A DNA stretch of 64,000 bases from contig JAVEQI010000004.1 of the NCBI GenBank assembly GCA_034007745.1, positions 1-64,000 on the forward strand. The letters are read 5' to 3'. Within the stretch, counting starts at the first letter, position 1; each line of letters begins with the position of its first letter. Source of the stretch: Desulforapulum sp034007745 (GTDB lineage Bacteria; Desulfobacterota; Desulfobacteria; Desulfobacterales; Desulfobacteraceae). The position numbers and the translations under genes are program-made. Below, piece after piece: positions 8,925 through 18,388 of the stretch. The notes under the pieces were generated by a model. The model had not been told where the DNA came from and did not search any database. It saw only the letters and a program-made list of their open reading frames with translations.

Positions 8925-10439
8925 ATGGCAGGTTGCAAGCCTGAAGCAGTACCAGTCGGTGTTGCCGGGAAAAAAATAAAGGTGTCCATAGATCCGGTTA
9001 CAAGGATCGAAGGTCACCTGAAAATTGAAGTAGAGGTAAAGGGCGGAAAAGTCGTTGACGCCAAGTGTTCGGGCGGCATGTTCCGCGGTTTTGAAAATAT
9101 TCTTAAGGGCAGGGACCCAAGGGACGCATCCCAGATCGTCCAGAGAATCTGCGGCGTCTGCCCCACGGCCCATGCCACGGCGGCAAGTCTTGCCCTTGAC
9201 GACGCCTTTGGCGTAAAACTTACCAATAACGGCAGGGTGGCAAGAAATCTAATCCTCGGGGCAAACTTTCTCCAGTCCCACATTCTTCACTTTTATCATC
9301 TGGCAGCCCTGGACTATGTAAATGGTCCTGAGGTCGCCCCGTTCATTCCAAGGTACAAAAACAACGATGTAAGACTTGATGCGGCAACCAACCAGGTTGG
9401 TGTCGATCAATACCTCGAAGCCCTTGAGATCAGAAAGATCTGCCACGAGATGGTTGCCCTTCTTGGCGGCAGGATGCCCCATGTTCAGGGCATTGTTGTG
9501 GGCGGTACCACAGAAATTCCCACCCGGGAAAAACTCGACGATTACAAGCAACGTTTCAAGGTCGTTAAAAAATTCATCGAAGAAAAGTACCTGCCTCTGA
9601 TCTACCTTCTGGCCGGCCCCTATGGAGATCTTCTCAAGACAGGCTCAGGCCACAAAAACTGCATCGCCCATGGCGGGTTCCCCCTTGATGACAAGGGAAA
9701 CACACTCTTGAAGGCAGGCGTATACACCGATGGAAAGTTTGCTGAATTTGATCCAGATAAGATCAAAGAATATGTAAAGTATTCCTTCTTTGCAGACAGC
9801 ACAACGGGTCTTCATCCAAGCGAAGGCAAGACAATTCCAGATCCTGAAAAAGCCTCGGGTTACAGCTTCATCAAGTCACCCAGATACAATGACAAACCCC
9901 ATGAAGTTGGCCCCCTGGCAAGAATGTGGATCACCAACCCAGAGCTCTCAGCTGTCGGCCAGAAGGCCCTCGGTGTCAAGCGCATGCGGGATATTGGAGA
10001 TGCAGCATTCTCCATCCTCGGCCGCCATGTGGCAAGGGCCGAAGAGGCCTTTCTTGTGGCAAAACAGATGGAACTCTGGCTTGACGAGGCACAACCCGGT
10101 GTTGAAACATTTGTCCCAGCGGAAATTCCTGAGAATGCCGAAGGCCTCGGTCTTAGCGAGGCACCCAGGGGAGCTCTTCTCCACTACATTTCCATTAAGG
10201 ACTCTGTAATAGAAAACTACCAGATCACCTCGGCCACCATCTGGAATGCAAACCCCATGGACGACATGGGGCAGCGGGGCCCCATCGAAGAGGCACTTAT
10301 CGGTGTTCCTGTTCCCGATGTTGATAACCCGGTGAATGTGGGGCGGTTGATACGATCGTTCGACCCCTGACTGGGCTGTGCCGTGCACGTGCTGCACGCA
10401 GAGACAGGCAGGAAAAATGTTGTTGAAATTCCGCTCTAA
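8925..10439 (+). CDS. hysA: Periplasmic [NiFeSe] hydrogenase large subunit, selenoprotein
   Basis: Catalytic subunit, 504 residues with read-through. The N-terminal nickel motif RICGVCPTAHAT is near residue 75. The frame reaches TGA at 10368-10370 in the context SFDP-UGA and continues LGCAVHVLHAETGRK... to TAA at 10437-10439. This gives the C-terminal DPUxxCxxH motif that defines the [NiFeSe] class, plus a 16-residue cleavable tail after AVH. It has no signal of its own and is co-exported with HysB. A candidate bSECIS hairpin lies at 10379-10400. The dedicated protease follows at 10546. Confidence 0.94.
10379..10400 (+). promoter_or_regulatory. Candidate bSECIS hairpin of hysA
   Basis: TGC-C-GTGCA and TGCAC-GCA pair (8 bp with one bulged C) around CGTGC, starting 8 nt after UGA. 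The apical loop has the G and U expected of a SelB target. Confidence 0.6.
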
Positions 10440-10469
10440 CGTTCTAAGTACAGAATAAAATCAAAAGAT

Positions 10470-10500
10470 AAGGGGGGATGGAGATTCTATCCCCCCTTTT
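10470..10500 (+). terminator. Rho-independent terminator after hysA
   Basis: AAGGGGGGAT and ATCCCCCCTT form a perfect 10-bp stem with a 9-nt loop, ending in a T run. It lies between hysA and the protease gene, so protease expression either depends on partial read-through or has its own promoter. Confidence 0.8.
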
Positions 10501-10545
10501 AACATAAAAAAATATAAAGATTCAGGAAAAATTCAGGAAAAGACC

Positions 10546-11004
10546 ATGAAAAAACTTCTGGTACTGGGTGTGGGTAACATTCTTTTGACCGACGAGGGTA
10601 TTGGAGTTCATGCCATCCACGAACTGCGCAAGGAAACCTGGCCTGATGATGTGGATTTCATAGACGGGGGGACCTTTACCCAGGATATTTTTTATCTGTT
10701 CCAGGAGTATGCGACTATCCTGGTCCTTGACATTGTCAAGGGCGGCAATGTGCCCGGCACCATCTACCGCCTCGTTGAGTCCGACCTTAGAAAGGACGAG
10801 AGCCAGACCCTCTCCCTCCACGACATAGATCTCCTGGACTCATTGAACATGACCAAGCTCATGGGCTACACCCCCGAACTCCATATCCTTGGCATCGAAC
10901 CTGAAAACCTCTCCTGGAGCATGGAGATGTCCCCTACATTTAAAAAACTATTTCCAGATTTTCTCAAAATCGCCCGCCAGGAAATCCAACGCCTGCTTAC
11001 CTGA
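10546..11004 (+). CDS. hysD: Hydrogenase maturation endopeptidase for HysA
   Basis: The 152-residue protein begins LLVLGVGNILLTDEGIGVHA, the signature of HyaD/HybD-type Ni-dependent proteases, with the metal-binding Glu in DEG. A mid-protein Asp (VLDIVKGG) and a His (SLHDIDLL) provide further metal-site candidates. It trims the 16-residue tail of HysA after Ni insertion. The position directly after hysBA supports this specificity. It differs from the first protease in the window (6944-7435), so each hydrogenase has its own. Confidence 0.9.
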   Translation: MKKLLVLGVGNILLTDEGIGVHAIHELRKETWPDDVDFIDGGTFTQDIFYLFQEYATILVLDIVKGGNVPGTIYRLVESDLRKDESQTLSLHDIDLLDSLNMTKLMGYTPELHILGIEPENLSWSMEMSPTFKKLFPDFLKIARQEIQRLLT

Positions 11005-11008
11005 GTTT

Positions 11009-11872
11009 TTAGTAAACCTTGGGTGTTGAAAATCCCTTGCCAAGCACATCAAATGTATTTTCAGTAATCATCAGGGCATTGCTGTCAATATTCAAAACCA
11101 ACTCTTCCAGCCGTTTCACCTGGTGGTTGTGCACCACGGTCAAGAGAATTTTCTTTTCCTCACCTGTGTAGGCACCCGTGCCATTCAAAAAAGTCGCCCC
11201 CCTTTTCAGGGTGGTGAGAATGCCAGGGGCGATATCATGGTTGAAGTCTGAGACGATCAACACCATCTTACGCTGGTTGAACATGGTAAGCACCCGGTCT
11301 ATCACCTGGGAGATGATAAAGCTCAGGGCCATGGAGTAGAGCACAAGATCCGTATCCAGAAATCCAAAGCTGAAGGTGAAAAGCACAAGGTTGAAGAGAA
11401 AAAGAAAACTTCCGATCCTGATGCCGAACTTCTGATTTACGATTATGCTCACAATGTCCATTCCCCCAAGGGTTCCAAGACTGTGAAAGGCGATGCCGGC
11501 CCCGGCCCCCAGAAGAATGCCGCAGGCAATAACAGCCAGCAGGGGTTCCTTGACCTCAATGGTGAAATTAATCAATTCCAGGAGAACCGAGCTTGTCAGC
11601 ATTCCAAAAAGGCTGTAAAAGAAAAAACGCCTGCTGACAAAAATCCAGCCCACAACAAACAAAGGAATGTTAATGATCAAGTACCAGACTCCAGGGGAAA
11701 ATACACCGCTTGTGTAGAATACAAGCAGGCCAAGACCTGAGATTCCTCCTGTGATAAACCCATGGGGAACTGCAATGGCCTTAATTCCAATGGAGAAAAA
11801 AAAGGCACCTGCCGTTAAAAGAAAAAGGTTCCACACAACCGAAGACTTCAGTCGTTGTTTGATGTGACTCAT
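11009..11872 (-). CDS. YitT family membrane protein (DUF161 + DUF2179)
   Basis: 287 residues. The N-terminal two thirds has about five hydrophobic helices; GFITGGISGLGLL and GTLGGMDIVSI are glycine-rich segments typical of YitT proteins. The last 80 residues form the soluble DUF2179 domain (GATFLNGTGAYTGEEKKILL, then VHNHQVKRLEELV). Function in the family is not established. It converges on hysD with 4 bp between stops and is unrelated to it. Confidence 0.85.
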   Translation of the reverse strand: MSHIKQRLKSSVVWNLFLLTAGAFFFSIGIKAIAVPHGFITGGISGLGLLVFYTSGVFSPGVWYLIINIPLFVVGWIFVSRRFFFYSLFGMLTSSVLLELINFTIEVKEPLLAVIACGILLGAGAGIAFHSLGTLGGMDIVSIIVNQKFGIRIGSFLFLFNLVLFTFSFGFLDTDLVLYSMALSFIISQVIDRVLTMFNQRKMVLIVSDFNHDIAPGILTTLKRGATFLNGTGAYTGEEKKILLTVVHNHQVKRLEELVLNIDSNALMITENTFDVLGKGFSTPKVY

Positions 11873-12023
11873 TGGGATGTTTCCATTTAAAAAACAGGGT
11901 CAAAAACAAAAAAACTATAAATGCGGCTTTTAAATTAGATGAATCAAGCGAGCAACGGTAGGAGCCATATAACCTCATTTTAGAACAGAGTCAACCCTTT
12001 CCACCAGATTCGACTGGATGTTT

Positions 12024-12923
12024 TCAGCCGACAATGTCGTCCAGCGCCTTGTCAATCCCGGGGAATTCAAATTGAAACCCAGCATTGCCAAGGCCCTCTG
12101 GAACCGCCTTAGAACTTGCCAGAATGGCATCAGCCATCTCTCCCATGATCAGCCGTATTGCCCAGGATGGAGCGGGCATGAAGGCCGGCCGATTAAGGGC
12201 ACGACCCAAGCTCGTTGCAAAATCACGCTGGCGGACGGCCCCTGGGGCACACATGTTCAAGGGACCTTCCACCTCCCGGTTCTTCAGGCAAAACTCCATG
12301 GCCCGGGCAATGTCTTTGACATGAACCCAGGGGAACCAGTGATCACCACGACCAAGGGGACCACCCAGGAAATATTTAAATGCAGGCACCATTTTTTCAA
12401 GGGCACCCCCGTCTTTTCCAAGTACAACTCCAAAACGAAGAATCACAACCCGTGCTCCTTTCAGGGCTGCATTGGCAGTCGCAGATTCCCATGCCACACA
12501 CACCCTTGCCAGAAAATCGTCCCCAGGATCGGATGTTTCAACCAGGGTCTCTTCTCCCCTATTCCCATAAAAACCAATGGCAGATGTAGATATAAGGACT
12601 GTTTTTTTATCTTTTGAAATCCCACCAACCACATTTTGGGTGGTAAGCACCCGGCTTTTAAGGATCTTCTCCTTGTAAGATTGGTTCCACCTTTTAAAAA
12701 TATTTACCCCGGCAAGGTTTACCACGACATCTGCCTGCTCAATACTCCTTTGCCAGTCACCGGGTATTGTGGTGTCAGAGCTGATCCAGGTAAACCCGGG
12801 TTCATCGATCCCTGGATGGGATGCTGAGCGCCCAAGCCCCGTGACCGCATCACCCCGGTCAATGAAATGCCTTACCATATATGATCCCACAAAACCGGAA
12901 GCACCGGTAATCACAACGTTCAT
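12024..12923 (-). CDS. TIGR01777 family NAD(P)-dependent epimerase/oxidoreductase
   Basis: 299 residues. It starts MNVVITGASGFVGSYMVRHF (GxxGxxG Rossmann), has VVNLAGVNIFKRWNQSYK, STSAIGFYGNRGEE (the Tyr of the SDR active site), RFGVVLGKDGGALEKM and FPWVHVKDIARAM. These match the YfcH/SulA-like SDR subfamily, whose substrate is unknown. It is followed after 37 bp by the thioredoxin gene in the same direction of reading on the minus strand only in order, not coupling. Confidence 0.85.
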   Translation of the reverse strand: MNVVITGASGFVGSYMVRHFIDRGDAVTGLGRSASHPGIDEPGFTWISSDTTIPGDWQRSIEQADVVVNLAGVNIFKRWNQSYKEKILKSRVLTTQNVVGGISKDKKTVLISTSAIGFYGNRGEETLVETSDPGDDFLARVCVAWESATANAALKGARVVILRFGVVLGKDGGALEKMVPAFKYFLGGPLGRGDHWFPWVHVKDIARAMEFCLKNREVEGPLNMCAPGAVRQRDFATSLGRALNRPAFMPAPSWAIRLIMGEMADAILASSKAVPEGLGNAGFQFEFPGIDKALDDIVG

Positions 12924-12959
12924 TTTCCCTCCCCAGGGACAAACATCTAATTTGCTCCG

Positions 12960-13406
12960 TTAGAATAAAGGTTTCAGCCGTGTTTCGATCTCTGCTCTGG
13001 AAAGGGCTCCCACCGTGGAGTCAACGACCTTTCCGGCCTTGAAAAAAAGCAGACTTGGAAGGCTCATCACCCTGAACCTGGAGGAGGTCGAAGCATTTTC
13101 ATCCACATTGATCGTAACGACCTTGACTCTACCAGCATAGGCCTTTGCAAGACCTTCCATAACAGGCGCCATTGCTTTGCAGTGACCGCACCAGGGCGCC
13201 CAGAAATTTACAAGGACCCCTTGCCTGGGGGTCAGAACCTCCCGGTCAAAATTCTGATCTGTTCCAACCACGGGTGCAGTATGAATCTGTTCTCTTATGA
13301 GGGGGGTTTTGCAGCTGCCGCAAAGGGGTTTATGGTCAATTCGATCCAGAGGAATCCTGTTTTTAGTGCCACAATTTTCACAGACAACGATCGCACTTTT
13401 CACCAT
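12960..13406 (-). CDS. Thioredoxin 2 (TrxC-type, N-terminal zinc ribbon)
   Basis: Thiol-disulfide reductase with two parts: a zinc ribbon (CENCGTKNR ... CGSCKTPL, residues 8-35) and a thioredoxin fold with active site WAPWCGHCK (about residue 70). The cis-Pro SLPS and the GALSR C-terminus are present. Start placed at ATG 13406, 5-6 nt after GGAGGAAGG; a TTG 15 bp upstream is also in frame. Confidence 0.9.
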   Translation of the reverse strand: MVKSAIVVCENCGTKNRIPLDRIDHKPLCGSCKTPLIREQIHTAPVVGTDQNFDREVLTPRQGVLVNFWAPWCGHCKAMAPVMEGLAKAYAGRVKVVTINVDENASTSSRFRVMSLPSLLFFKAGKVVDSTVGALSRAEIETRLKPLF

Positions 13407-13439
13407 TTTACCTTCCTCCAACTTTTTTAGTTAGGAATT

Positions 13440-13928
13440 TTATGGATTTTTCAAAGTTTCAAGCTTTTGAGCAAGATTCTCTGCAATATGATCAAAGGTT
13501 TTGTTCAGGATTTCCCACCGAAGCCATCCCGCTTCTTTCACCCTGGGACAGGGTTCAACTGCCAGTGCCAGACGCTTTTGGGTCAAGGAATCAAGAAACT
13601 CAAATTCGATCATGGCTTTCTTCAGATTGAGATTGGAGCTCTCTGGAATTTTTCGAATGAACACGGACTGATTTTGAGAGAAAACAGAAGTTAGCAAGTT
13701 GGGTTCAGGTCTGATAAAAGAGACATTGGTCAAAGCCGAACGAATCCTGATTACCCCGGGACCTGGCCTATCCACCAAGGTAAAATCCCCAATCGCTCCT
13801 TCATGGTCGTAGACGCCCATAAAATCAGAATGGGTAACATTTTTTCCGGTGCACTCCGTAAAAAGAACAACCAATCCCGCCACCAGCCCCAACAGCTGCA
13901 AGAGCCTCAGTTTGACAAATAATTTCAT
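13440..13928 (-). CDS. Exported protein resembling DUF3313 lipoproteins
   Basis: 162 residues. N-terminal hydrophobic segment LLGLVAGLVVLFTEC with a Cys at about 26; Glu at -1 is not a normal lipobox, so lipidation is uncertain. The body has PGPGVIRIRSALTNVSF and a C-terminal region ending WEILNKTFDHIAENLAQKL, which resembles DUF3313. Function unknown. It is 8 bp from the FGE-domain pseudogene and probably co-transcribed with it. Confidence 0.6.
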   Translation of the reverse strand: MKLFVKLRLLQLLGLVAGLVVLFTECTGKNVTHSDFMGVYDHEGAIGDFTLVDRPGPGVIRIRSALTNVSFIRPEPNLLTSVFSQNQSVFIRKIPESSNLNLKKAMIEFEFLDSLTQKRLALAVEPCPRVKEAGWLRWEILNKTFDHIAENLAQKLETLKNP

Positions 13929-13936
13929 CCACTCTC

Positions 13937-14723
13937 CTAGGGTTTTTCAAAACCATTCATTATAAGCCGAAATCCCAGGTTGCTGCTCTTATCATCAGGG
14001 TTGTAACGATCCCGTTTTGTGGGACGGACGTCGCCCTTGAAGTTAAAGAAGCTTCCCCCCCCCCGGTCAACCCTGCGAAACCCATCCCCCTGGAACAGGG
14101 GGGCCGTCCTTTGGGTTATGGAATATGCGTTCCAGGCATAGACATCCTGACACCATTCCCACACGTTTCCGATCATGTCATAAAGGCCAAACAGATTAGG
14201 AGCCTTCATACCGACTTCATGGGTGGTACCCTTGCTGTTTCCGCTATACCAGGCAAAGGTGCCAATATCGTTCCCATGGAAACAAAGATTCCCCGGCCAC
14301 CGCAGTGGCAGCATATTCCCATTCGGCTTCGGTGGGCAACCTGAACCTTTGGGAAGATACAAGGTTAAGTTTTTTTATGAACTCGTTTACTTCGTTCCAT
14401 GAAACGCTCTCCACGGGATGGTTGTCGCCTGCCTTAAACTTTGAGGGGCTGGACTCCATGATAGCCTCCCACTGACCCTGAGTCACCTCGTACCTGCCCA
14501 TCCAGAAATCGTACACACAAACCTCATGGCGCGGTCTTTCGTCAGGTTCGCCTGAATCATCGCCCATCATGAAGCAGCCTCCAGGGATGTGGAGAAACTC
14601 CATTCCGGTCAAGGGATCAACCCAAAAATCCTGTGGAGCCTCGTCCTGTGCAGCAAGCCTGCCGGGGCATGCGACGATCAAAACAGCAGCAAAGACAACG
14701 GCCAGATGCAGCCAATTCTTCAT
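13937..14723 (-). pseudogene. Exported FGE/SUMF1-domain protein, frameshifted
   Basis: Two overlapping frames together form one formylglycine-generating-enzyme-like domain. The first (from ATG 14723, RBS GAGGTG) has a signal peptide, FLHIPGGCFMMGDDSGEPDE, YEVTQGQWEAIM and RLPTEAEWEYAA, then runs to a stop at 14244. The second supplies GNDIGTFAWYSGNS, GLYDMIGNVWEWCQD and the C-terminal GFRLIM. The break is near 14265-14285, where PWGND is expected but TGGGAAC is found, 2 nt short (or 1 nt long). Family members include sulfatase-modifying enzymes and many bacterial exported proteins of other function; the catalytic Cys pair of true FGEs is not evident. A sequencing error cannot be excluded. Confidence 0.75.
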
Positions 14724-15138
14724 AGTCACCTCAAACATGGGGAGCTATCCTTTGTTGTTATATGGTTTTATACTCCTACTTTACACGATTTCTCCTCCAA
14801 TCCAAGAACTTTTTCAACCTGTCCCACGAATCAATACTTTTAGAGAGCCCTATAATCTTTTTTTCCTTTATTTTTATGGTATCTTTTAAACAGAGTTCTT
14901 ACAGATCAACCCAGTCAAGCGCCTAAACCAGTCAAGCGCCTAAACCAGTTAAGCGCCTAAAAAACCAGTTGCCCTTGATAGCAAAAACAGGTAAAGTGTT
15001 CCCGAAACTGGGTTTTTGGTAAAAAACCAACACCCATTTCCCACCCGTATAGCACAGAAGTATTACTTGAGAAAAACAATAAAATACCGGCCTTGATCAT
15101 CGTTTCGGCCAATGGGAAGTTTGCCCGGAAGGGATCAA
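14724..15138. other. Intergenic stretch without a gene, containing a short tandem repeat
   Basis: No coding potential on either strand. It holds the divergent starts of the FGE-domain gene (minus) and the DUF3187 gene (plus), and the 17-bp tandem repeat at 14911-14961. Confidence 0.6.
14911..14961 (+). repeat. Three tandem copies of a 17-bp unit
   Basis: CCAGTCAAGCGCCTAAA occurs at 14911-14927 and exactly again at 14928-14944, with a third copy (CCAGTTAAGCGCCTAAA) at 14945-14961; a partial CCAGTT follows. Confidence 0.85.
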
Positions 15139-16137
15139 ATGAAAAAATCGATAATTATACTGTTAATTTGCTGTGCCACATCCCTGAACGCCGCCGAAAA
15201 TTCAACCGATTTGAATTACGGCATGGGCATCCTCAACATCCATTCCCAGTCCATTGCCCAGAGCTTTAGACTGACCATGCCCCTTATAGTTCCCGGCGAT
15301 ATTAAACCTGGTTACCAGGTCATCAGCCAGACGACCTGGAGTAATATCTGGGCGGAAGAAAAGAGCTACCTTCTCGACTATGAGTCACTTGACACCACCC
15401 TTGGCATAACTTACGGATTCAATAAAAAGCTGGGAATGGCCGTAATGGTAGACTCCAGAACCTATTTTGGAGGGGAGATGGACAGTTTTATCCAAGGCTT
15501 CCACGATCTTCTCAATATCGGCCAGAACGGCAGAGACAACTATGCCAAAAACAGATCCGTTATCACAAGGTATGACCCAGAAACAGGGCTTATTATTGAT
15601 CAGCAGCGGGCAGACCAACTGAACAACAGCGGTATAAACCTTCTTGTCAACTATAACTTTGAACACCACAGCAGAGTACTGCCCGGAATCAATATTTATG
15701 GAGTTGCCCGGTATCCATTAAATACTGCCGAATTTATTGATAATAAAAAGGGAATGGACCTCGGCATCGGGCTTGGGCTTTCAAAAAAACTGACCCGTGA
15801 TTTCTACATATACGGCATTGCAGGCTATACCAGGTATAATGACTGGGAGGACAGACACAACACCAGCATTGAGTTGACGAATCACCAGTTTACCGGTCTG
15901 TTTTCCATGGGCTACACCCTGTCAGACAACCTTGCCCTGATTGCCCAATATCTTTACTCCACAGCTGTAATTAAAGGAATAGATGGTCTTGACAAGGCCT
16001 CCCACGAACTTCACCTGGGTGTAAATTTCAAGGTGGGCAAAAAAACCATCCTGGGAGTTTCCCTGATCGAAAACATCATCACCATGGACAACAGCCCAGA
16101 TTTCGGCATTCACGTGGGATTAAACTTTCAACTGTAA
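15139..16137 (+). CDS. DUF3187 family outer-membrane-type protein
   Basis: 332 residues from ATG 15139, preceded by GGAAGGG at 6 nt. Signal peptide SIIILLICCATSLNAAE. The rest is rich in alternating aromatic/hydrophobic strands and ends in GLNFQL, with a terminal hydrophobic residue, like a beta-barrel. GGEMDSFIQGFHDLL followed by GRDNYAKNR matches the DUF3187 core (GGxxDxFIxxFH). Function of the family is unknown. Confidence 0.75.
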   Translation: MKKSIIILLICCATSLNAAENSTDLNYGMGILNIHSQSIAQSFRLTMPLIVPGDIKPGYQVISQTTWSNIWAEEKSYLLDYESLDTTLGITYGFNKKLGMAVMVDSRTYFGGEMDSFIQGFHDLLNIGQNGRDNYAKNRSVITRYDPETGLIIDQQRADQLNNSGINLLVNYNFEHHSRVLPGINIYGVARYPLNTAEFIDNKKGMDLGIGLGLSKKLTRDFYIYGIAGYTRYNDWEDRHNTSIELTNHQFTGLFSMGYTLSDNLALIAQYLYSTAVIKGIDGLDKASHELHLGVNFKVGKKTILGVSLIENIITMDNSPDFGIHVGLNFQL

Positions 16138-16241
16138 AGACGGTTCGTGAACCGCACCTGCTTGAACTATGGGAGGACAGGTAGTTGTGAGCTTCCCCTA
16201 AGCAAAAACCGCCCCAACACCCTAGTTCCTACCCGTAATCC

Positions 16242-17258
16242 TCAGCAGATCCTGGGAAGCTGCTCGCCGGTAAGCATGTCGATAATCCTTGAGCCGCCGA
16301 TAATGGTTTCGAGGAACACCCTTCCAGGATCATCGGCCACAACCTCGCCAATGATGGCTGCATCTGCCCCGAACTCGTCCCTGCGTATGATGTCAAGGAC
16401 CTTTTCTGCGTCTTTTGCAGAAACAATGGCAAGGAGCTTTCCCTCGTTGGCAAGGTAGAGGGGATCAAAGCCGAGGAGCTCACAGACTCCTATAACCTCT
16501 CCTTTATAGGGAAGACTCGATTCCACAAGACGCATGCCAACCCGGGACTGGGAGGCTATCTCGTTGAGGGTGGTTCCCACACCGCCCCTTGTGGGATCCC
16601 GCAGCACATGGATCTCGGCACCGGACGCGATCATTTTTGCCACCATGTGATTTAACGGAGCACTGTCTGTCACAAGGTTTGAATCAAAGGCCAACCCCTC
16701 CCTTGAGCTCATAACCGTTATCCCATGGTCGGCAATGGTTCCGCTGATGATAATTTTATCCCCGGGTTTTGCCATGTGCCCGGACACATTAACCCCGTCC
16801 GGGATCACCCCTACACCGGAGGTGTTGATGAAAATCTTGTCAGCCTTGCCCCTGGGAACTACCTTTGTATCGCCTGTAACTACCATGACTCCGGCTTTTT
16901 TGGCAGCCTTTCCCATGCTTTCAAGGATCAGGGTTAAATCCCGGGTGGGAAATCCCTCCTCAAGGATAAGCCCCATGCTCAGGTACAGAGGTTTTGCCCC
17001 GCACATGGCAATATCGTTGACCGTGCCGTTGATTGCAAGATCCCCGATGTTGCCCCCCGGGAAAAATATGGGGTCGACAACATAGGAATCGGTTGAAAAG
17101 GCAAGGCGAAGCCCCTGGATGTCTAATTCTGCACCGTCGTCAAGCTTTGCCAGCATGGGATTGTCAAAGGCCGGTAAAATCATGTCAGCCACCATGGATT
17201 GGGAGATCTTTCCGCCGCTGCCGTGATCCAGTATGATCGTATTTTCTTTTATTTTCAA
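16242..17258 (-). CDS. hypE: Hydrogenase maturation protein HypE (carbamoyl dehydratase)
   Basis: ATP-dependent dehydration of the C-terminal thiocarboxamide to thiocyanate, supplying the CN ligands of the Ni-Fe site. 338 residues, with HGSGGK near the N-terminus, GDTKVVPRG, RDPTRGGVGTTLNEIA, and the essential C-terminal Cys in PRIC at the very end. It is the last gene of hypC-F-D-E, 41 bp after hypD. Confidence 0.95.
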   Translation of the reverse strand: MKIKENTIILDHGSGGKISQSMVADMILPAFDNPMLAKLDDGAELDIQGLRLAFSTDSYVVDPIFFPGGNIGDLAINGTVNDIAMCGAKPLYLSMGLILEEGFPTRDLTLILESMGKAAKKAGVMVVTGDTKVVPRGKADKIFINTSGVGVIPDGVNVSGHMAKPGDKIIISGTIADHGITVMSSREGLAFDSNLVTDSAPLNHMVAKMIASGAEIHVLRDPTRGGVGTTLNEIASQSRVGMRLVESSLPYKGEVIGVCELLGFDPLYLANEGKLLAIVSAKDAEKVLDIIRRDEFGADAAIIGEVVADDPGRVFLETIIGGSRIIDMLTGEQLPRIC

Positions 17259-17299
17259 ACAAACACCTTTACGCTAAAAGTTGTATTCATATTTTTATC

Positions 17300-18388
17300 C
17301 TAAACCTGGTACCGGTAATAGGCGGCACACGACCCTTCGCTTGACACCATGCATGGCCCCACAGGATGGGCCGGGGTGCAGCGATGCTTGTAAAGTGAAC
17401 ATTCCTCAGGGGTCTTGAGGCCCATGAGGATCTCTCCGCAGGCACACCCCTTTGGTTCTTTTGCGTATGGAACATTGAGATCAAAACGGTCCAGGGCGTT
17501 AAAAGAGGCAAATTCAGGCTTCAGGGCCATTCCGCTCATGGCAATGGGACCAATACCCCGCCAGTTAGCCTCACAGGGCTCAAAAACCCTGGCTGTTACC
17601 TCCTTGGCCTTTATATTTCCCTCTTCTGCCACAGCCCTGGCATAGCCATTTTCAAGGACGGGGGTCCTGGATTCAATCTGCCTTGCCAGCATTAGAACGG
17701 CTGTCAATATATCCACAGGCTCAAAGCCTGCAATAACCGACGGCACCCTGTAACGCTCAAACACCTCCCGATAGCCATCGGTTCCCGTGATCACCGACAC
17801 ATGGCCAGGAAGCAGAAAGCCATCAATCTCAACTCCCGAAGTTTCCATAAGGGCACAAAGTACGGCAGGGGTCGTTTTGTGGGCTGCATGGATGGAAAAA
17901 TTGGTGATGTTTCTCTTCTGGGCCATGAGGATGGATGCTGCAACTGTAGGCGTTGTTGTCTCAAACCCGACGGCGCAGAACACCACCTCCTTATCCGGGT
18001 TTTGCGCTGCGATCTCAACCCCGTCAAACACCGAATAGACAATCCTCACATCACACCCCTTTGCCTTTTCTTTTTGAAGGGTGGAGACAGTGCCAGGAAC
18101 CCGCATGAGGTCTCCAAAGGTTGTAACTATGGTATTTTCAAGGGTTGTCAAGGCAATAAAGCAGTCAATATCCCTTTGGGAGGTAACGCACACAGGGCAT
18201 CCCGGACCAGACGACAGAGTTATATTTGGCGGCAGAACCGTTCGTATGCCGTGGCGGAATATGGACATGGTATGGGTGCCGCACACCTCCATAAGCCGCA
18301 TCTCCTGGGACGCAATCTTTTTTATGACTGCTATGAGCTGCTTTGCAAGCGCCGGGTCCCTGTACTCTTGAACATATTTGATACTCAT
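17300..18388 (-). CDS. hypD: Hydrogenase maturation protein HypD
   Basis: Iron-sulfur scaffold that assembles Fe(CN)2CO with HypC. 362 residues. Conserved motifs seen: EVCGTHTMSIFRHGI (about 35), GPGCPVCVT, GFETTTPT, the PGHVSVITG segment, and the C-terminal cluster Cys residues CACGEILMG, CSLYKHRC and GPCMVSSEGSCAAYY. It overlaps the 3' end of hypF by 4 bp, indicating coupling. Confidence 0.95.
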   Translation of the reverse strand: MSIKYVQEYRDPALAKQLIAVIKKIASQEMRLMEVCGTHTMSIFRHGIRTVLPPNITLSSGPGCPVCVTSQRDIDCFIALTTLENTIVTTFGDLMRVPGTVSTLQKEKAKGCDVRIVYSVFDGVEIAAQNPDKEVVFCAVGFETTTPTVAASILMAQKRNITNFSIHAAHKTTPAVLCALMETSGVEIDGFLLPGHVSVITGTDGYREVFERYRVPSVIAGFEPVDILTAVLMLARQIESRTPVLENGYARAVAEEGNIKAKEVTARVFEPCEANWRGIGPIAMSGMALKPEFASFNALDRFDLNVPYAKEPKGCACGEILMGLKTPEECSLYKHRCTPAHPVGPCMVSSEGSCAAYYRYQV

